Part shown: positions 12,335 to 23,403 of the stretch, piece after piece
How the letters are laid out: every line of letters begins with the position of its first letter
Numbering within the stretch: the first letter of the stretch is position 1
Source of the DNA: Areca catechu
Lineage: Eukaryota; Streptophyta; Magnoliopsida; Arecales; Arecaceae
Assembly (NCBI GenBank): GCA_021397845.1
Contig: CM038038.1
Coordinates: 71,036,748 to 71,100,747, forward strand
Length of the DNA: 64,000 bases
Direction of reading: 5' to 3'
Notes under the pieces: generated by a model
Databases searched by the model: none
Seen by the model: only the letters and a program-made list of their open reading frames with translations
Told to the model about the DNA's origin: nothing
Program-made: the position numbers and the translations under genes

Positions 12335-13990
12335 ATGTCCCACTTACACTAAAGCCAATTACCCTTGTATTTTATTCCCATATAATCTAAATGGTGATCA
12401 AATTGCTGTTGAAAAAGGACTTTAGTGAATGGGTCTACTATGTTGTTCTTTGTATCTACTTGTTTTAAAATAATGTCTTGTCTTTCAATGATTTCATGAA
12501 CAAGATAGAAGCACCTTAAGATGTGCTTGGATTTTCGATGAGATCTTAGTTCTTTAGCTCATGCAACAGTTCCAATGTTATCATAATAAAGTGGCACTGG
12601 TTGTTATATCACAAGAACTACACCTAACTTCAAGATGAGTTTCTTCATCCAGACAGCTTCCTTAGCGGCTTCATTAGCAGCTATGTACTCTCTCAGTAAC
12701 TGAGTTAGTCATAGTTTGCTGCTTGGTACTTTTTTAACTCACTATTCCTCCATATAGAGTAAAGACAAATCCTGATATAGATTTACTATCATTTGGATCT
12801 GATTGAAAACTAGAATCATTATAATCTTCTAGTTTTAAATCTGATCCTCCATATATTAAAAAAATATCTTTAGTCCTTCTAAAGTGCCTAAGAATATTTT
12901 TTATAGCTTTTCAATGATCCTTCCTTGAATCAGCTTGGAATCGGCTTGCTATGCCTAAGGCATAAGCAACATCAAGCCTGGTACATAACATGGCATACAT
13001 GATTGATTCTATAGCCGAAACATAAGGAATCTTACTTATTTTTTATCTCTCTTTAGATATCTTAGGAGACATCTTCTTAGAAAGATGTATGCCTTGACTC
13101 ATGGGCCAGTAACCCCTTTTACTTTTCTTCATATTGAATCTTTTCAATACTAAGTCAATGTACCTGGATTGAGATAAGTTGAGCATCCTCTTTGATCTAT
13201 CTCTCACATCTTTATACCTGGTATATAGGATGCTTTTCCTAAATCTTTTATGGAAAACTGTTTAGATAGCCAAGCTTTGACCGATTACAACATTGGAATA
13301 TCATTTCCAATGATAAATATGTCATCAACATATAATATTAAGAAGACAATGGCACTCTCATTTGTCTTCTTATAGACACATGGTTCATCCATATTTTTTA
13401 TGAAACCAAACTTTTTAATTATTTTATCAAATCAGATGTTCCAACTCCTCGATGCTTGCTTTAATCCATAAATAATTTTTTTAAGTTTGCATACTTGGTT
13501 AGGTCTCCCACTCGAGACAAACCCTTCTGGATGTGATATATAGACTTCTTCCTCAAGATATCCATTGAGGAAGGAAATCTTTACATTCATTTGCCATATT
13601 TCATAATCATAGTATGCAGCTATAGCAAGCAAAATCCTAATGGACTTAAGCATTGTTGCTGGCGAAAATGTTTCATCATAGTCAATTCCATGTCTTTGTT
13701 TGAAACCTTTTGCCACTAGCCTAGCCTTGTAGATTTTTACTTGGCTATCTGCTCCAATCTTCCTTTCGAAGACCCATTTACATCCTATTGGATTTACTCC
13801 CTCAGGTAGATCAACCAGGGTCTAAACCTGGTTGGTCTTCATGGAGTCCATTTCAAATTTCAGGGCATCAAGCTATTTGTCAAAGTTTTTACTCTGGACA
13901 GCTTCCGTATAGGTCAAAGGATCATCATCTTGAATGATGCTGGCTTCATTGTCTTTTCTAATTACAAAGCCATATCCGAGAGGTGCATTC
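12335..13990 (-). pseudogene. Copia RT and RNase H remnant
   Basis: Minus-strand RVT_2-type reverse transcriptase. The clearest segment (13432-13716) reads from MAKGFKQRHGIDYDETFSPA to IYGLKQASRSW, and the catalytic YVDD box follows as LYVDDIFIIGND near 13316-13350. RNase H-like sequence with EYIAANEAAKEA lies near 12660-12700, and the pol end with IVDPFTKVLFQQQ near 12400. Many stops and frame breaks are present. The purine-rich AGTGGGACAT next to the LTR is the likely polypurine tract. Confidence 0.75.
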
Positions 13991-14129
13991 CGCATTCTCT
14001 CTGACCTACGGAGAGGAGGTGTGTGTTGTGATAGTACCTTATAAATAGGTACTTGTGGTTGAGGAATTTGAAGTTGATTGTCTATAGGAGTATGTTGATC
14101 TTGTACTTCATCAAGATCAAGTATTCTCC

Positions 14130-14900
14130 TACTGCCTCTTTCTTAGATAAATTCTTTTTTTCAAGAAAGTGGCATGCCTATTGATAAAAATTTTTTGTTC
14201 AGTAGGATGATAAAAGAGATATCAATACCTTCTCCAAGATAACCTATGAACTTACATTTATCAACTCTAGTATTTAGCTTATGTCCAAATATATTTATAA
14301 CATAAGTTGGGCAATCCCAAATCTTAAGATATTTTAGACTTGGTCTTTTACCTTTCCATAATTCATATGGAGTACTAGCTATTGATTTTGATAGTACTCT
14401 ATTTAGTATATAAGCAGCAGTCTCTAGAGCATAAACCCAGAAGGATACAAGAAGATCACTGAAGCACATTATGGACCTTACTATGTCCAATAAGGTACGA
14501 TTCCTCCTTACTACTACACCATTTAATTACGGTTTATATGGAGGTGTTCATTATGAGAGAATGCCTTTGTCCTTAAAATAATCAAGAAACTCACTAGATA
14601 AGTATTCTTCTCCTTGATTTGATCGAAGGATTTTAATATTTTTTTTAGTTTATTTCTCAATCATACTTTGATATTCTTTAAATTTATCAAATGATTCAAA
14701 TTATATTTCATAGGATACACATATCCAAACCTAGATAAATCACTAGTAAAGGTGATGAAATAAGAGTATCCTTCTCTGGCTTGAGTTAACATAGGTCCAT
14801 ATACATCCATGTGTACTAACCCTAATAACTTAGTTGCCTTATCTCCATGACCAGTAAATGGAGATTTGGTCATTTACCTATAAGATAGGATTCACAAGTT
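14130..14900 (-). pseudogene. Copia integrase remnant
   Basis: Integrase would insert the cDNA. 14661-14873 contains LGLVHMDVYGPM and YFITFTSDLSRFGYVYPMK, covering the first catalytic Asp. Around 14490-14520 the conserved NGV-x-E-R-R-N-R-T box reads NGVVVRRNRTL, so the catalytic glutamate is replaced by valine. 14161-14490 holds the following IN tail (AAYILNRVLSKSI, PYELWKGKRPS). Frames change between segments. Confidence 0.75.
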
Positions 14901-15004
14901 CTTAATGATTGATAATCATAAGGATCAAAGAATTTATCTTTATATAACTTAGTTATCCTTAACTCACTAATATGACCTATCAACAAAGCTAGAGAAAAGC
15001 GACA

Positions 15005-15454
15005 TTAACATTTTCTCTCTCTTTTTTTCTTGTTTTCAACAAGTAAAACTTCATTATTGAGTGAAAGAATTAAAAGGGCATTAACAAATAAACCAGCTCC
15101 AAAAAATTCATCAGAATGAAAAATAGAGCATCCATTGCTTTTTATATTAATTTCAAAACCTTGTGGTAACAACAAGGATACAGAAATTATATTTTTGACA
15201 ATATTTGGAACACAGTAACAATCTTTCAGTTCTAAAATTTTGCTAGAAGACAATAATAACAGATAGGTGCCCATAGCTTCTGCTTGAATGGCTTCACCAC
15301 TAGCACCATGAAGCTCGAAGTCACCCTTCTTCAAACTTCTAATTTTGTGAAGTCCCTGTAATGACTTACATATATGAGACCCATATACGGTATCCAATAC
15401 CCATGAATTAGAAGCTGAAGTATTCAATGACAAGTTAGTTTGTATCATGTACAA
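15005..15454 (-). pseudogene. Copia protease remnant
   Basis: The segment includes SWVLDTVYGSHIC, the copia protease active site in which the usual D-T/S-G has valine for glycine. LHGASGEA and KDCYCVPNIVKNIISVS match the conserved strands before the integrase zinc region. It is open for 149 codons but the active-site change makes function unlikely. Confidence 0.7.
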
Positions 15455-15517
15455 ACCTTTTGATGCTCCACCAACATCTTGCTTTAAATTAGCAAGATAT
15501 AACTTGCAGTTCTTCTT

Positions 15518-16275
15518 CTAGTGTCCCTGCTTGCTGTAGTGAAAATAGGTTCCATCAGTAGAAGACTTCTTTGCCTTCTTCCTCTTTTCGATGATTTTCT
15601 TAGGGTTCCACTTTCTCTTTGAACCCTTTTTCATTCTTGTTTCCTTTTTCCTATCAATTAGAAGAAGATGAGCCTTGTCCCTTTTAAAATAGCTCTCAGC
15701 TATCTTAAGCATGTTAAGCAGCTCTGGTAATAAAAGGTTCAATTTGTTCATATGATAATTCATGACAAATTGAGAGAAGGATTCAGGGAGTGATGCAGGA
15801 TCAGGTTCTAATTAAGCTCTCCATCCATAACAAAATTTAATTAACCTAATCATGCAATTAAGTCAATCATTTTTAGTACATGGACTTGAATAGATAAGCC
15901 CTCACTCATTCGTGCATTGAACAACTATTTCGATATTTCATATCAGGCATCCCTACTTTGCTCTCCATAAAGCTCTTTAAAGTTGAGCAGTATGGATTGA
16001 GATTTCATATCTTCATGTTGTCTCTGCAATTCATTACTCATAGAGGCCAACATAATATACTTGATAGTTAAACTGTCATTCTGTCATATTTTATATGTGG
16101 CCCTTTCCTCCTTCGAAGCATCATCTTCGATCGGATTTGGATCAGGAGAATAGAGGATGTAGGATACCTTCTCTTGAGTTAAGAAAATTCTTAGGTTCCT
16201 TAACCAAGTCACGTAATTTAGACCAGTCAACTTATTGGCATCTAATATATCCTGTAGTAATAATGTAGAAGCCAT
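15518..16275 (-). pseudogene. Copia gag remnant
   Basis: The minus-strand start at 16275 reads MASTLLLQDILDANKLTGLN and continues NYVTWLRNLRIFLTQEK, a typical copia Gag N-terminus (UBN2-type). A basic region at 15518-15763 leads to the zinc knuckle, where YFHYSKQGH shows tyrosine in place of two knuckle cysteines. Frames are interrupted between 15764 and 16083. Confidence 0.75.
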
Positions 16276-17399
16276 AATATTAATCTACATAAATAAAGAA
16301 CAATGTATAAGCAGACCACTCAAGATAATATACATAATTAGATAATGACTTATCAATCTAATTGTGTCTCCCACTATTTTTCTATGAGTACCGTAACCCT
16401 CACCTATGGTAAGCGAGAAACCCTAACTAGATTTCTTTAGTGAGGTTAAGATCCCAATTCCTTACAAATGCCTTGTAATTACACAACAAACAATTTTGAG
16501 TTCAAGGGTAGGAAATTTTCCTTTCCAATTGCAACCTATGCAACTTTCAACATGACAACTGCCTCTAAGACACTTATAGCCTTGTATATACATAACAAAC
16601 TATAATGTCTTAGTTTAGTCAGACCCTCCATTTTCATATAGTCATGATTAAATAATGTTGCCCTTGTGTTTACACAACAAAGCAACATCAATAATCATGC
16701 TATAAAATATTAGATGCACTAAGACAAATCTTACATCAAACCCTATAATAGACCTTGTGTTACACAACAAACATACTATAGTTTTGACATATATTTGGCT
16801 TAGCATGAAGGAAGGCAATTAGTAGTGTTTTAATCAATTACCATTTTCAAATCAAGGTCTAAATCAATCGAATTGGCCAGGTAAGTAGGAAAGAGGTGAG
16901 AGGCTCCCTGCGCTTGCCTTAGATACCAAAAATTTTAGGCCAGGTAAGCAACAGATCCAATTAACAATCACGTTCTCTTTACCTTCCCAGAACTACTTTC
17001 CTAAACACCAATTGATCAATCAAACCCTAAATGGATTTGCACTATGATTTTATAACACTATGACTAAATATAATTTTAAAGAGGGCTTTTATGGTCTCGC
17101 GCACATCCTTTTACTATATACTTTCTAATAGGCATACAACAACATCATATGTACGAAGTGTGTCATCATTCTAGAATAACCTTACAACATAGTGGAATCT
17201 ATCGCTATGTTAGGGCAACCTTATTTTAGAATGATGACTGAATATTTTAAATATCTCTCTATGTTGATTAGGATTTAAATGAAATCCTAATCAGTGGCAT
17301 ATATCAATAATCATATGCTACAACTATCATGTAGATATAACAAAATAGCATATAATCACTCAGACATTCACTTGACTATTAATTGAAAGAGTCAAAGTA
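16276..17399 (-). other. Untranslated leader of minus-strand copia
   Basis: About 1.1 kb between gag start and primer-binding site with no coding signal. It has several copies of CTTGTGTTTACACAACAAA-like sequence (16580-16780), a weak dispersed internal repeat. Confidence 0.5.
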
Positions 17400-17411
17400 G
17401 CTCTGATACCA
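17400..17411 (-). other. Primer-binding site (initiator tRNA-Met type)
   Basis: On the minus strand it reads TGGTATCAGAGC, the standard copia site complementary to the 3' end of initiator methionine tRNA. It is one base from the LTR beginning at 17413. Confidence 0.85.
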
Positions 17412-17412
17412 T

Positions 17413-17910
17413 TATTGAGTTTTGGTAAGTGTAGTAGAAGACTGGATTTCAAAATTTTAAACCTTGAAATCCTAGTCTACCGAAACCCTAGTCCCAGGAC
17501 TCCCTTGATTATATCAATTAATAAAATAAAATATTTTAAAAATAGAAGAATATCTGTAATGCAATACCCTTTTCTTTTCACTAGGAACACAAGTCCACAC
17601 AGAAACCGAACCAAGGAAGCACTCCTTTAGCTTGTTTGACTCCTTTCGGCAATCTTTCTTCCTTTTGTAGCCTTTTCTCCCCTCTAGGACCTTTTTTTTT
17701 TGAAGAGTAGCTTAGTACCTCTTTGAAAACTCTCTCACTATCCTATTATTCTTTCAAATTCTCTTGCTAAGCCCTTGTCTTAAAATGATGGACTTGTCTT
17801 AAAATAATAGATTTGTCCTAACAAGAGAAGGAAGAGAATTATCAAGATAACTTTTTGGATGCCTTGGCTTCAATTACCAAAGCCTTTACATAGGAAAAAA
17901 TTAGGCTCTT
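17413..17910 (-). repeat. 5' LTR of minus-strand copia, proximal piece
   Basis: Matches 10226-10710 of the other LTR with moderate divergence. It stops where the Sirevirus LTR (TGTTGGCTCC) starts at 17911. Confidence 0.8.
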
Positions 17911-19345
17911 TGTTGGCTCCACCCAGTGATTTTGATAAATAACAAAACATTGAGTGCATATTGTATACTAATGTGTATTTCAAGTTATGAGTTTTAGGAA
18001 GAAAGCATCTCAAAATCTCAAAAGTTTATGTATCATGGCATGACGTGGCATGGAGCATTTTTCACAAATCTGGACATTTTCTTCATGGAAAAAGGGCATC
18101 TACATGTTTAATTGTTATTTGTTTACGATCCATTTAAGTTTTAAAATTTATATTTATGTTTTCGGGCTAATTTGCACTTGAATATGAGCTTTTCAGTCTC
18201 AAGTGTCGACACCTAGGAAGTCAAGTATCGATACTTCAGCATTTGGCACGAAGAAAAATCCTTGGCACGCCAAGTGTCGACACCCAAAACTCAAGTGTCG
18301 ACACCTAGCATCGACACTTCAGTTTTCAAGTGTCGACTCAAGGTCTAAGATTTTTGAAAATACAGAACTTTACCATTTAAGAATTTTTGTGTCAAGTGTC
18401 GACACCTGTGCATTAAGTGTCGACACTTGAAAGTTCAAGTGTCGACACCTGACAGCCAAGTGTCGATACTTGAAGCCTGACAGCTCTAATGAATATATTT
18501 TTCTGACTTACAGAACTTGCTTTTCAAGCTTCAAATGGCTAGATCCGAGGCTCCAACGGTCACAATCCATTTTTTGGAAGTTTCTTGGTGTATTTAACCT
18601 CCACCAACCTCATTCTAAAGGCATTGAAGTGTATTGAAGTCCATTCAAAGCCAAAAAACCTATATTCTCTCAAGAACTCCATATCAAAAGCCTTTTATAG
18701 TTTGATTCCCTGAAAAAGCCTACAAGCTCATCCTTACATCATTCTAAAAGAAGCGTTTTGAAGGATATTTCAAGGAGGAGTCAAGACAAAGCATCAACTT
18801 GAGCTTCAAATATTCCATTCTACTCTTGAAGAGAGTTTGTCTTAGTTTTAAAGTTGTATATCTATTTTTATCTTGTGATTTGACCTTGCTTCCAAGGGTG
18901 TCTTGAAAGAAGGTTGTTGTGGTTTGTTGGTGAGCCAAAGGGATAAAATCAACTAGAGTTAACTTGTGAGCCCAAAGACAAAACAAGTGTTGAGGTTTGT
19001 TGGTGAGCCTAGGTGACAAAACCAACTTAGATTCTGACTTATGAGCCTTGTGAAAAACAAGTCAGCTTTAATCATGTTTGAATTATAGTGGAATTCCCAA
19101 GGGTGGCTTGGGGAGTAGATGTAGGTTCTAGGTTTGCACCGAACCATTATAAACCTTGTGTTTGTATGTGATTGCCCTCTTTCTCTCTTGCTCTTTGGTT
19201 ATTGCTATTCACTTACTGTTTTCTGCTGCATTCAATCTTGTGCATTGAATTTATTACTCACAAATACCACTAGACCTTCACATTATTGTTTTATTTTTTA
19301 AAAGATCCAATTCACCCCCCTCTTGGGCTCCATTTTTGGGCAACA
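17911..19345 (+). repeat. 5' LTR of Sirevirus 1
   Basis: 1435 bases from TGTTGGCTCC to GGGCAACA, two bases before the primer-binding site. It contains the palindrome array at 18200-18475. A second repeat at about 18915-19060 shows diverged copies of a ~50-bp unit around TTGTTGGTGAGCC with AAAACCAA. Confidence 0.8.
18200..18475. repeat. Array of GTCGAC-centred palindromes in LTR
   Basis: About ten copies of AAGTGTCGACACTT-like palindromes at 18201, 18222, 18271, 18291, 18308, 18327, 18392, 18415, 18437 and 18457. Some are perfect (AGTGTCGACACT) and some have TATCGATA or CC variants. Repeated palindromes in this part of the LTR are a known Sirevirus trait and may bind host factors or form hairpins. 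Confidence 0.9.
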
Positions 19346-19347
19346 AG

Positions 19348-19359
19348 TGGTATCAGAGC
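19348..19359 (+). other. Primer-binding site (initiator tRNA-Met type)
   Basis: TGGTATCAGAGC directly after the LTR end with a two-base spacer (AG). Confidence 0.9.
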
Positions 19360-19402
19360 TCCGGTACTCTCTTGTAGGTCCAAGGATCTTGAGTGAAAGA
19401 TC

Positions 19403-20912
19403 ATGACAGCCCCAATAAGAATGGATGTAGTTGAAGGTCAAGCTTCAAATCGTCCCCTACTTTTCAATGGCACAAATTGCACGTATTAGAAAACATGCAT
19501 GCGCATTTTTATTCAAGCTATTGATTATAATTTGTGGAGAACAATTGTAAAAGGTCCTCATCAGCTTACAATATTGGTTAATGGCATTCTCACTCCGAAG
19601 ATGAAAGATGATTGGGATGAGAATGACATTAAGCAAATTGAGCTCAATGCTAAGGCTATGAATCTGTTATTTTGCTCTCTTGACCCAAGTGAATTTAATA
19701 GAATATCTAATTATCTCTCCACCAAGGAGATTTGGGATACACTTGAGGTTACCCATGAGGGTACACACCAAGTGAAAACAACCAAGGTTAACATGCTTAT
19801 TCATACATATGAAATATTTAAAATGAAACCTACTGAGTCTATTAGTGAGATGTATACTAGGTTCATAAATATTGTGAATGGCATGAAAAGCCTAGGAAAA
19901 ATTATTTCTAATGGTGAACTTGTGAACAAATTCCTCAGATCTCTACCGGCTTCTTGGGATGCAAAGGTAACAGCTATTGAAGAAGCCAAGGATGTCAACA
20001 CTCTTCCACTTGAACAACTGTTGGGCTCACTGATGACCTATGAGCTCTCCCTCAAGCAAAAGAATGTGGAAGTCGACAAAAAGAAGAAAGTAATCGCCTT
20101 CAAATCTATTACGAGAGAAGAATTAAGTGATAACTCTAAAGAAGATGATGAAGAAGATGAGACGGCTCTAATGGCGAGAAAATTCAGAAGGTTTATGAGG
20201 AAAAAAAGGTTCAACTTCAAGAAGAAACCTCTGAAAGATGAGCCAAGTAAAGAAAAGGACAAGGAGAAGGAGAAGGAGCAGCCCACTTGTTTTGAATGCA
20301 AGAAACTCGGTTATTTCAAGATAGACTGCCCCTTGCTCAAGAAAAACAGAAGGAAGTTGAGAAAGAAAGCCATGATGGCAACCTGAAGTGATAGTGAGGA
20401 CACCAGTTCTGAGGAAGAACAACAGGAGGTGGCAAACTTCTGTCTAATGGCAGATCATGATGAGGTATGTTCTGAAACCGAAAATGAATTTACATTTGAT
20501 GAACTTCATGAAGTTTTTGACGAATTAGTCATAGAATTTCAAAAACTAAAATCAAAACATAAAGATTTGAAAAAGTAAAATTTGGAATTAGCCAAAATAA
20601 ATGATAAGCTTTCAAATGAAAATGAATGTCTTTTTCCTCAAAATAGAAAATTAACTAATAAGATTTTAGTTCTCAAAAAGGAAAAAGAAGTTTTGAAAAA
20701 GAAAAGCTCTTCAGTTTCAAATGAAAGTCTTCCAAAACAAAGAAAAAAGATTTTGGATGAAAATAAAAGATATAAAGAGGAAATTAAAAAATTAAAACCT
20801 TTTATGGATAAATTTACTTATAGTTCTGAAAAATTAAATATGCTTTTGAACAATCAAAGAGCTGTTTTTGATAAAGCGGGTTTAGGATTTAGAACTCATA
20901 AAAAAAAAAAAA
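19403..20912 (+). pseudogene. Sirevirus 1 gag remnant
   Basis: The ATG at 19403 opens the frame, with a stop near 19490 just before MRIFIQAIDYNLWR. The UBN2-type Gag core follows (ELNAKAMNLLFCSLDPSEFN, IWDTLEVTHEGTHQVK). The first knuckle is CFECKKLGYFKIDC near 20300. After a stop at 20384-20386 the same frame resumes as a lysine/glutamate-rich coiled coil (20440-20890), a C-terminal extension characteristic of Sirevirus Gag. The frame is lost at a long A tract (20899-20912). Confidence 0.8.
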
Positions 20913-20913
20913 A

Positions 20914-22929
20914 ATTAAAAATTTCTTTGTGCCTGCATCTTCATCCATTATTTGTTATGCATGTGATACAAAAGGGCATAAATCTTATATGTGCAACAAA
21001 AGAAGGTTGAGTAATATTAAGAAAGTTTGGGTTCCAAAAAGAACCAATGCCACTAACCTAAAAGGACCCAAGATGACTTGGGTACCTAAAGTCTCCACTT
21101 GGTCTTTATTGCAGGTATGCCTAGCAACCAACAAGAAAAGAATGTAGTACCTTGATAGCGGTTGCTCAAGGCAAATGATAGAAGATGTGGAGCAGTTCTC
21201 ATCGCTCGAATATCAAAATGGTGGCAATGTAACTTTTGGTGATAATGGAAAGGGCAAAATTGTTGGTATTGGTAAAGTCCATATCACCCCTTCTTCTTAC
21301 ATTGATAATGTCTTATATGTTGATGGTTTGAAACATAACTTGCTTAGTATTAGCCAGTTTTGCGACAAGAACTTTAAAGTTATTTTTGAATCTTCTTTGT
21401 GCATTGTTTCTAGTTTAGATGACAATGGCATCAAGTTCATTGGTCATATGCATGGTAATATTTATATGGTTGATCTTGATAATCTCCCTATTCAAAATGG
21501 TCAATGCCTAGTGGCAATGGAAGCCAAGATCGATGAAACAAGTTGGCTTTGGCATCGCAGACTAGGACATGCAAGTATGCATTTGATTTCAAAACTTAGC
21601 AAAAAGAATTTGATAAAGGATTTATCTAAACTCAATTTTGAAAAAGACAAGATTTGCAGTGCAAGTCAACTTGGAAAACAAACCAAATCCTCTTTCAAAC
21701 CAAAAGGAGTAATCTCTATATCTAGACCCTTGGAGTTGCTTCACATGGACCTCTTTGAGCCAACTAGAACATCTAGTTTGGGAGGTAAAAAGTATGGTCT
21801 AGTTATTGTAGATGATTTCTCATGATTTATATGGGCCATGTTTTTAGCACATAAAGATGAAACATTTTCTGAATTCATTAGATTTCATAAACGAGTTTCA
21901 AATAAAAAAGGTATTTCAATCGTATATTTGAGAAGTGATCATGGAACTGAATTTAAAAATACTGATTTTGATAAATTTTGTATTGAAAATAGCATTCATC
22001 ATAATTTTTCTACACCTAGGACATCTCAACAAAATGGGGTGGTAGAAAGAAAAAATAGAACTCTTGAAGAAATGGCACGCACCATGCTTTGTGAAAATGA
22101 CTTACCTAGATATTTTTGGACGGAAGCCATAAATACTGCATGATATGTTTTAAATTGAGTTTTAATCCGACCGATTTTAAAGAAAACACCTTATGAGCTT
22201 TGGAAGGGTAGAAAACCCTCAATTCGTTATTTTCGTGTTTTTGGATGCCGTTGTTTCATCTTAAACAATGGTAAGGATAATTTAAGCAAATTTGATGCCA
22301 AATCAGATGAGAGAATCTTTCTAGACTACTCCACATCTAGTAAGGTATACATGATCTTTAACGGAAGAACACTTGTTGTTGAAGAATCCATAAATGTGGT
22401 GTTTGATGAATCTGACCATAAATCTTCGAGAAAAGAAGATGTGCTCTCTGATGAAACAGGTACCAAGAAAACTGAAAGTGTAAACAACAATGAAGAGCTT
22501 ACCAAGGAACAGAAAGATGATCAAAACACCGAAGGAGATCAAGCACAAGGTGATGAAAACACATCAACAGTTGATCCACTACCAAAAGAATGGAGGTATG
22601 CTCATGGACACCCAAAAGAACTAATTATTGGTGATCCATCTAAAGGTGTAAGTACTCGATCATCCTTTGGAAATATCTGTGATTACTTAGCTTTTGTTTC
22701 TCAAATTGAACCTAAAACTATTGAGAAAGCTGAATGTGATATTAATTGGATAAATGCTATGCAAGATGAACTTAACAAATTCAAAAGGAACAATATTTGG
22801 ACATTAGTAGATAGGCCTTCAAATACTTCAATTATTGGTACAAAATGGGTTTTTCGAAATAAACTTGATGAAAATGGTGTTGTTATAAGAAATAAAGCTA
22901 GACTAGTTGCCAAAGGACACGGCATATGA
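20914..22929 (+). pseudogene. Sirevirus 1 pol remnant (PR, IN, start of RT)
   Basis: The second knuckle CYACDTKGHKSYMC (about 20950) is followed by protease YLDSGCSRQM (21153) and FGDNGKGKIVGIGK. The integrase zinc motif has LWHRRLGHAS and then CSAS, where the last cysteine is serine. Core motifs are LLHMDLF, YLRSDHGTEFKN and NGVVERKNRTLEEM, so the D-D-E residues are present. Stops occur at 21823-21825 and 22141-22143. RT begins (WINAMQDELNKF, TKWVFRNKLDENG) and ends at the recombination junction about 22925. Confidence 0.85.
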
Positions 22930-23037
22930 TGAAACATAATGCATTTTTATTAATATCATACATGAGTCTGAAGATGTTTACAAATAAGCTCTTATTTCAT
23001 AAGAAATATGATTGGCTTTTAGAGTACTATTATTTCA
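22926..23037 (-). repeat. 5' LTR of minus-strand copia, distal piece
   Basis: Matches 12220-12334. It is joined directly to Sirevirus RT sequence on its left. About 1.5 kb of this LTR, corresponding to 10711-12220 in the other copy, is missing. Confidence 0.75.
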
Positions 23038-23403
23038 ACATATATATATATATATATATATATTTATTTTTTTATTTTAAAAATGGAGGTATAAGAATAA
23101 GATGAAGTCACAGTGTGACCCGTGGCTTCACTTTATTAGCAACTTCTTTTAATTTTTTAATTTTTAATTTTGTTACATTATTTTAAATATTTCATATATT
23201 ACAATTTTATTATATTATTTTAATTATTTTAATTTTATTATATTATTTTAAATATTTTATTATGTTATTTTAAATTTTATTATATTTTTTAAATTTTATT
23301 ATGTTAAATTTTAAAATCATGGGTTCAACCCATGGCTTCATTTAATGAAGTCGCAGGTGCTTCATTAAAATGAAACCCTTATGTGGCTGCCATGTATACA
23401 ACA
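23038..23403. repeat. Right foldback arm, middle piece
   Basis: Starts with ACATA (target duplication of the copia element) and a TA run, then aligns in reverse complement to about 7985-8280 (AAAATGGAGGTA, ATAAGATGAAGTC, TTCATTAAAATGAAACC, GTGGCTGCCATGTATAC). Confidence 0.7.

Larger units (their letters stand above)
17911..22925 (+). mobile_element. Sirevirus-like Ty1/copia, 3'-truncated
   Basis: 5' LTR 17911-19345 (TGTTG...CAACA), primer-binding site 19348, gag with UBN2-type domain, coiled coil and two knuckles, protease, integrase, and the beginning of RT. It sits inside the right LTR of the 10226-23037 element and ends abruptly at RT sequence near 22925, where that LTR resumes. RT, RNase H and the 3' LTR are deleted. 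Gag sequence, LTR palindromes and long Gag tail place it in the Sirevirus (SIRE/Maximus) lineage. Confidence 0.85.
10226..23037 (-). mobile_element. Ty1/copia element (TNT/Tork-like), interrupted
   Basis: Minus-strand element. Left LTR 10226-12334, internal region 12335-17412 read in the order gag, PR, IN, RT, RNase H, primer-binding site at 17400-17411, and right LTR starting at 17413. The right LTR is broken at 17910 by a Sirevirus, and only its distal 112 bases reappear at 22926-23037. The flanks are ACTTA (10221-10225) and ACATA (23038-23042), a 4-of-5 target-site duplication. Every coding domain carries stops or lost catalytic residues, so it is dead. Confidence 0.8.

Noticed and set aside
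18200..18475. Possible CRISPR-like array of GTCGAC repeats
   Set aside because: Repeats are short palindromes at irregular spacing inside an LTR, without unique spacers of constant length.
19348..19359. Possible tRNA gene fragment at TGGTATCAGAGC sites
   Set aside because: Only the 12 bases complementary to a tRNA 3' end are present, next to LTR ends; these are primer-binding sites.
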